Positions 5,237 to 5,868 of a stretch of 5,868 nucleotides of DNA are shown here, one piece after another. Source of the DNA: Gammaproteobacteria bacterium (GTDB lineage Bacteria > Pseudomonadota > Gammaproteobacteria > Pseudomonadales > Pseudohongiellaceae); the NCBI GenBank assembly GCA_003451715.1, contig DMJN01000342.1, forward strand, positions 1 through 5,868, in the 5' to 3' direction. Positions within the stretch are counted from its first letter, which is position 1; the number at the start of each line of letters is the position of its first letter. The notes below the pieces were generated by a model. That model was not told the origin of the DNA, did no database searches, and worked only from the letters and a program-made list of their open reading frames with translations. Both the position numbers and the translations under genes were made by a program.

Positions 5237-5868
5237 TACAATAAGTAGAAAAATGCGAAAATGAATACCCACACCAGATCAACAAAGTGCCAGTATAGAC
5301 CAGCGATTTCGACTATCTCAAAACCCTTGTTGTCGTAGTAACCCCGCTTAACTCGGAACGCGACCCATAATAGGTAGATCACGCCAGCCGAAACGTGTAA
5401 GCCGTGAAAGCCTGTAATCATGAAAAAGGCCGACCCGAACTGCGGCGCGCCAAACGGGTTGCTCCAGGGACGCACACCCTCGTCAACAATCAGCTTGGTC
5501 CACTCGAAAGCCTGCATGCTAACAAACGTTGCACCTAACGCGGCTGTGGCGCAGAGCAGCCAGAAGGCTTTCATCTTATCCTTGCGGTAGCCCATGTTCA
5601 CAGCAAGCGCCATGGTTCCCGAGCTGGTAATCAACACAAAGGTCATGATGGCGATCAGAATCAGCGGTATTGGATCGCCGCCCCCGAATGAAAGGGCGAA
5701 GATTTCACTCTGTGGCGGCCAGGGCAGTGTAGTGGTAATTCGTACGTTCAGATAACTAGCCAGAAAACACGAGAAGATAAAGGTGTCCGACACCAGAAAA
5801 ATCCACATCATCGCCTTGCCCCAAGGCACATGATAAGCCTGCTTGTCGGCGCTCCAGTCATCGACCAG
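5236..5868 (-). CDS. ctaE: Cytochrome c oxidase subunit III (5' end outside the window)
   Basis: Subunit III is a core inner-membrane subunit of aa3-type cytochrome c oxidase. It binds no redox metal and stabilises proton uptake and turnover. The visible 210 residues are open to the window edge. A GTG at 5829-5827 is internal, since 14 in-frame codons precede it (LVDDWSADKQAYHV), so the true start lies beyond 5868. Five membrane spans are visible at about residues 19-40, 67-90, 101-122, 147-171 and 187-210, the short five-helix form. Key motifs are SMQAFEW (117-123), with the conserved glutamate, GFHGLHVSAG (153-162) and YWHFVDLVW (192-200), all characteristic of the family. Subunits I and II are probably encoded upstream on the minus strand, beyond the window. 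The five-helix form is also seen in quinol oxidases, so the electron donor is inferred. Confidence 0.93.
   Translation of the reverse strand: MVDDWSADKQAYHVPWGKAMMWIFLVSDTFIFSCFLASYLNVRITTTLPWPPQSEIFALSFGGGDPIPLILIAIMTFVLITSSGTMALAVNMGYRKDKMKAFWLLCATAALGATFVSMQAFEWTKLIVDEGVRPWSNPFGAPQFGSAFFMITGFHGLHVSAGVIYLLWVAFRVKRGYYDNKGFEIVEIAGLYWHFVDLVWVFIFAFFYLL

Overview
The window looks like chromosomal DNA of a gammaproteobacterium, probably an aerobic and possibly marine lineage; I cannot name the genus. The evidence is the gene order: def on the minus strand, diverging from a LysM-domain gene, then dprA, purE, tsaC, a hemF remnant and aroE. This matches the housekeeping neighbourhood of Pseudomonas and Vibrio relatives as I remember it. 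Codon use and base composition look even across the window, and I see no phage or transposase genes.

Layout: positions 1-55 carry the first 18 codons of peptide deformylase (def, minus strand). A 116-base divergent intergenic region holds a short inverted repeat. The plus-strand cluster follows. It contains a LysM periplasmic protein interrupted by one in-frame TAA (172-1056, continuing in the same frame to 1269), dprA (1312-2442), purE (2512-3015), tsaC (3049-3603), a long perfect palindrome (3632-3692), a collapsed hemF pseudogene (3715-3898) and aroE (3922-4734). After a short convergent intergenic region, the minus strand carries the downstream end of an aa3-type cytochrome c oxidase operon: subunit III (cut by the window edge) and subunit IV.

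The genes do not form one pathway. They are a conserved housekeeping cluster serving protein N-terminal maturation (def), DNA uptake and recombination (dprA), purine synthesis (purE), tRNA t6A modification (tsaC), heme synthesis (former hemF) and the shikimate pathway (aroE), followed by respiratory chain genes.

The most notable points are signs of gene decay inside this otherwise conserved cluster. The hemF remnant keeps recognisable N-terminal and C-terminal codons joined by a large internal deletion. The LysM gene is split by a single stop codon with its reading frame otherwise intact. A hairpin element with 25-base perfect arms sits just upstream of the hemF remnant, and a degenerate partial copy of it lies just after aroE. 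I found no convincing novel multi-gene system.
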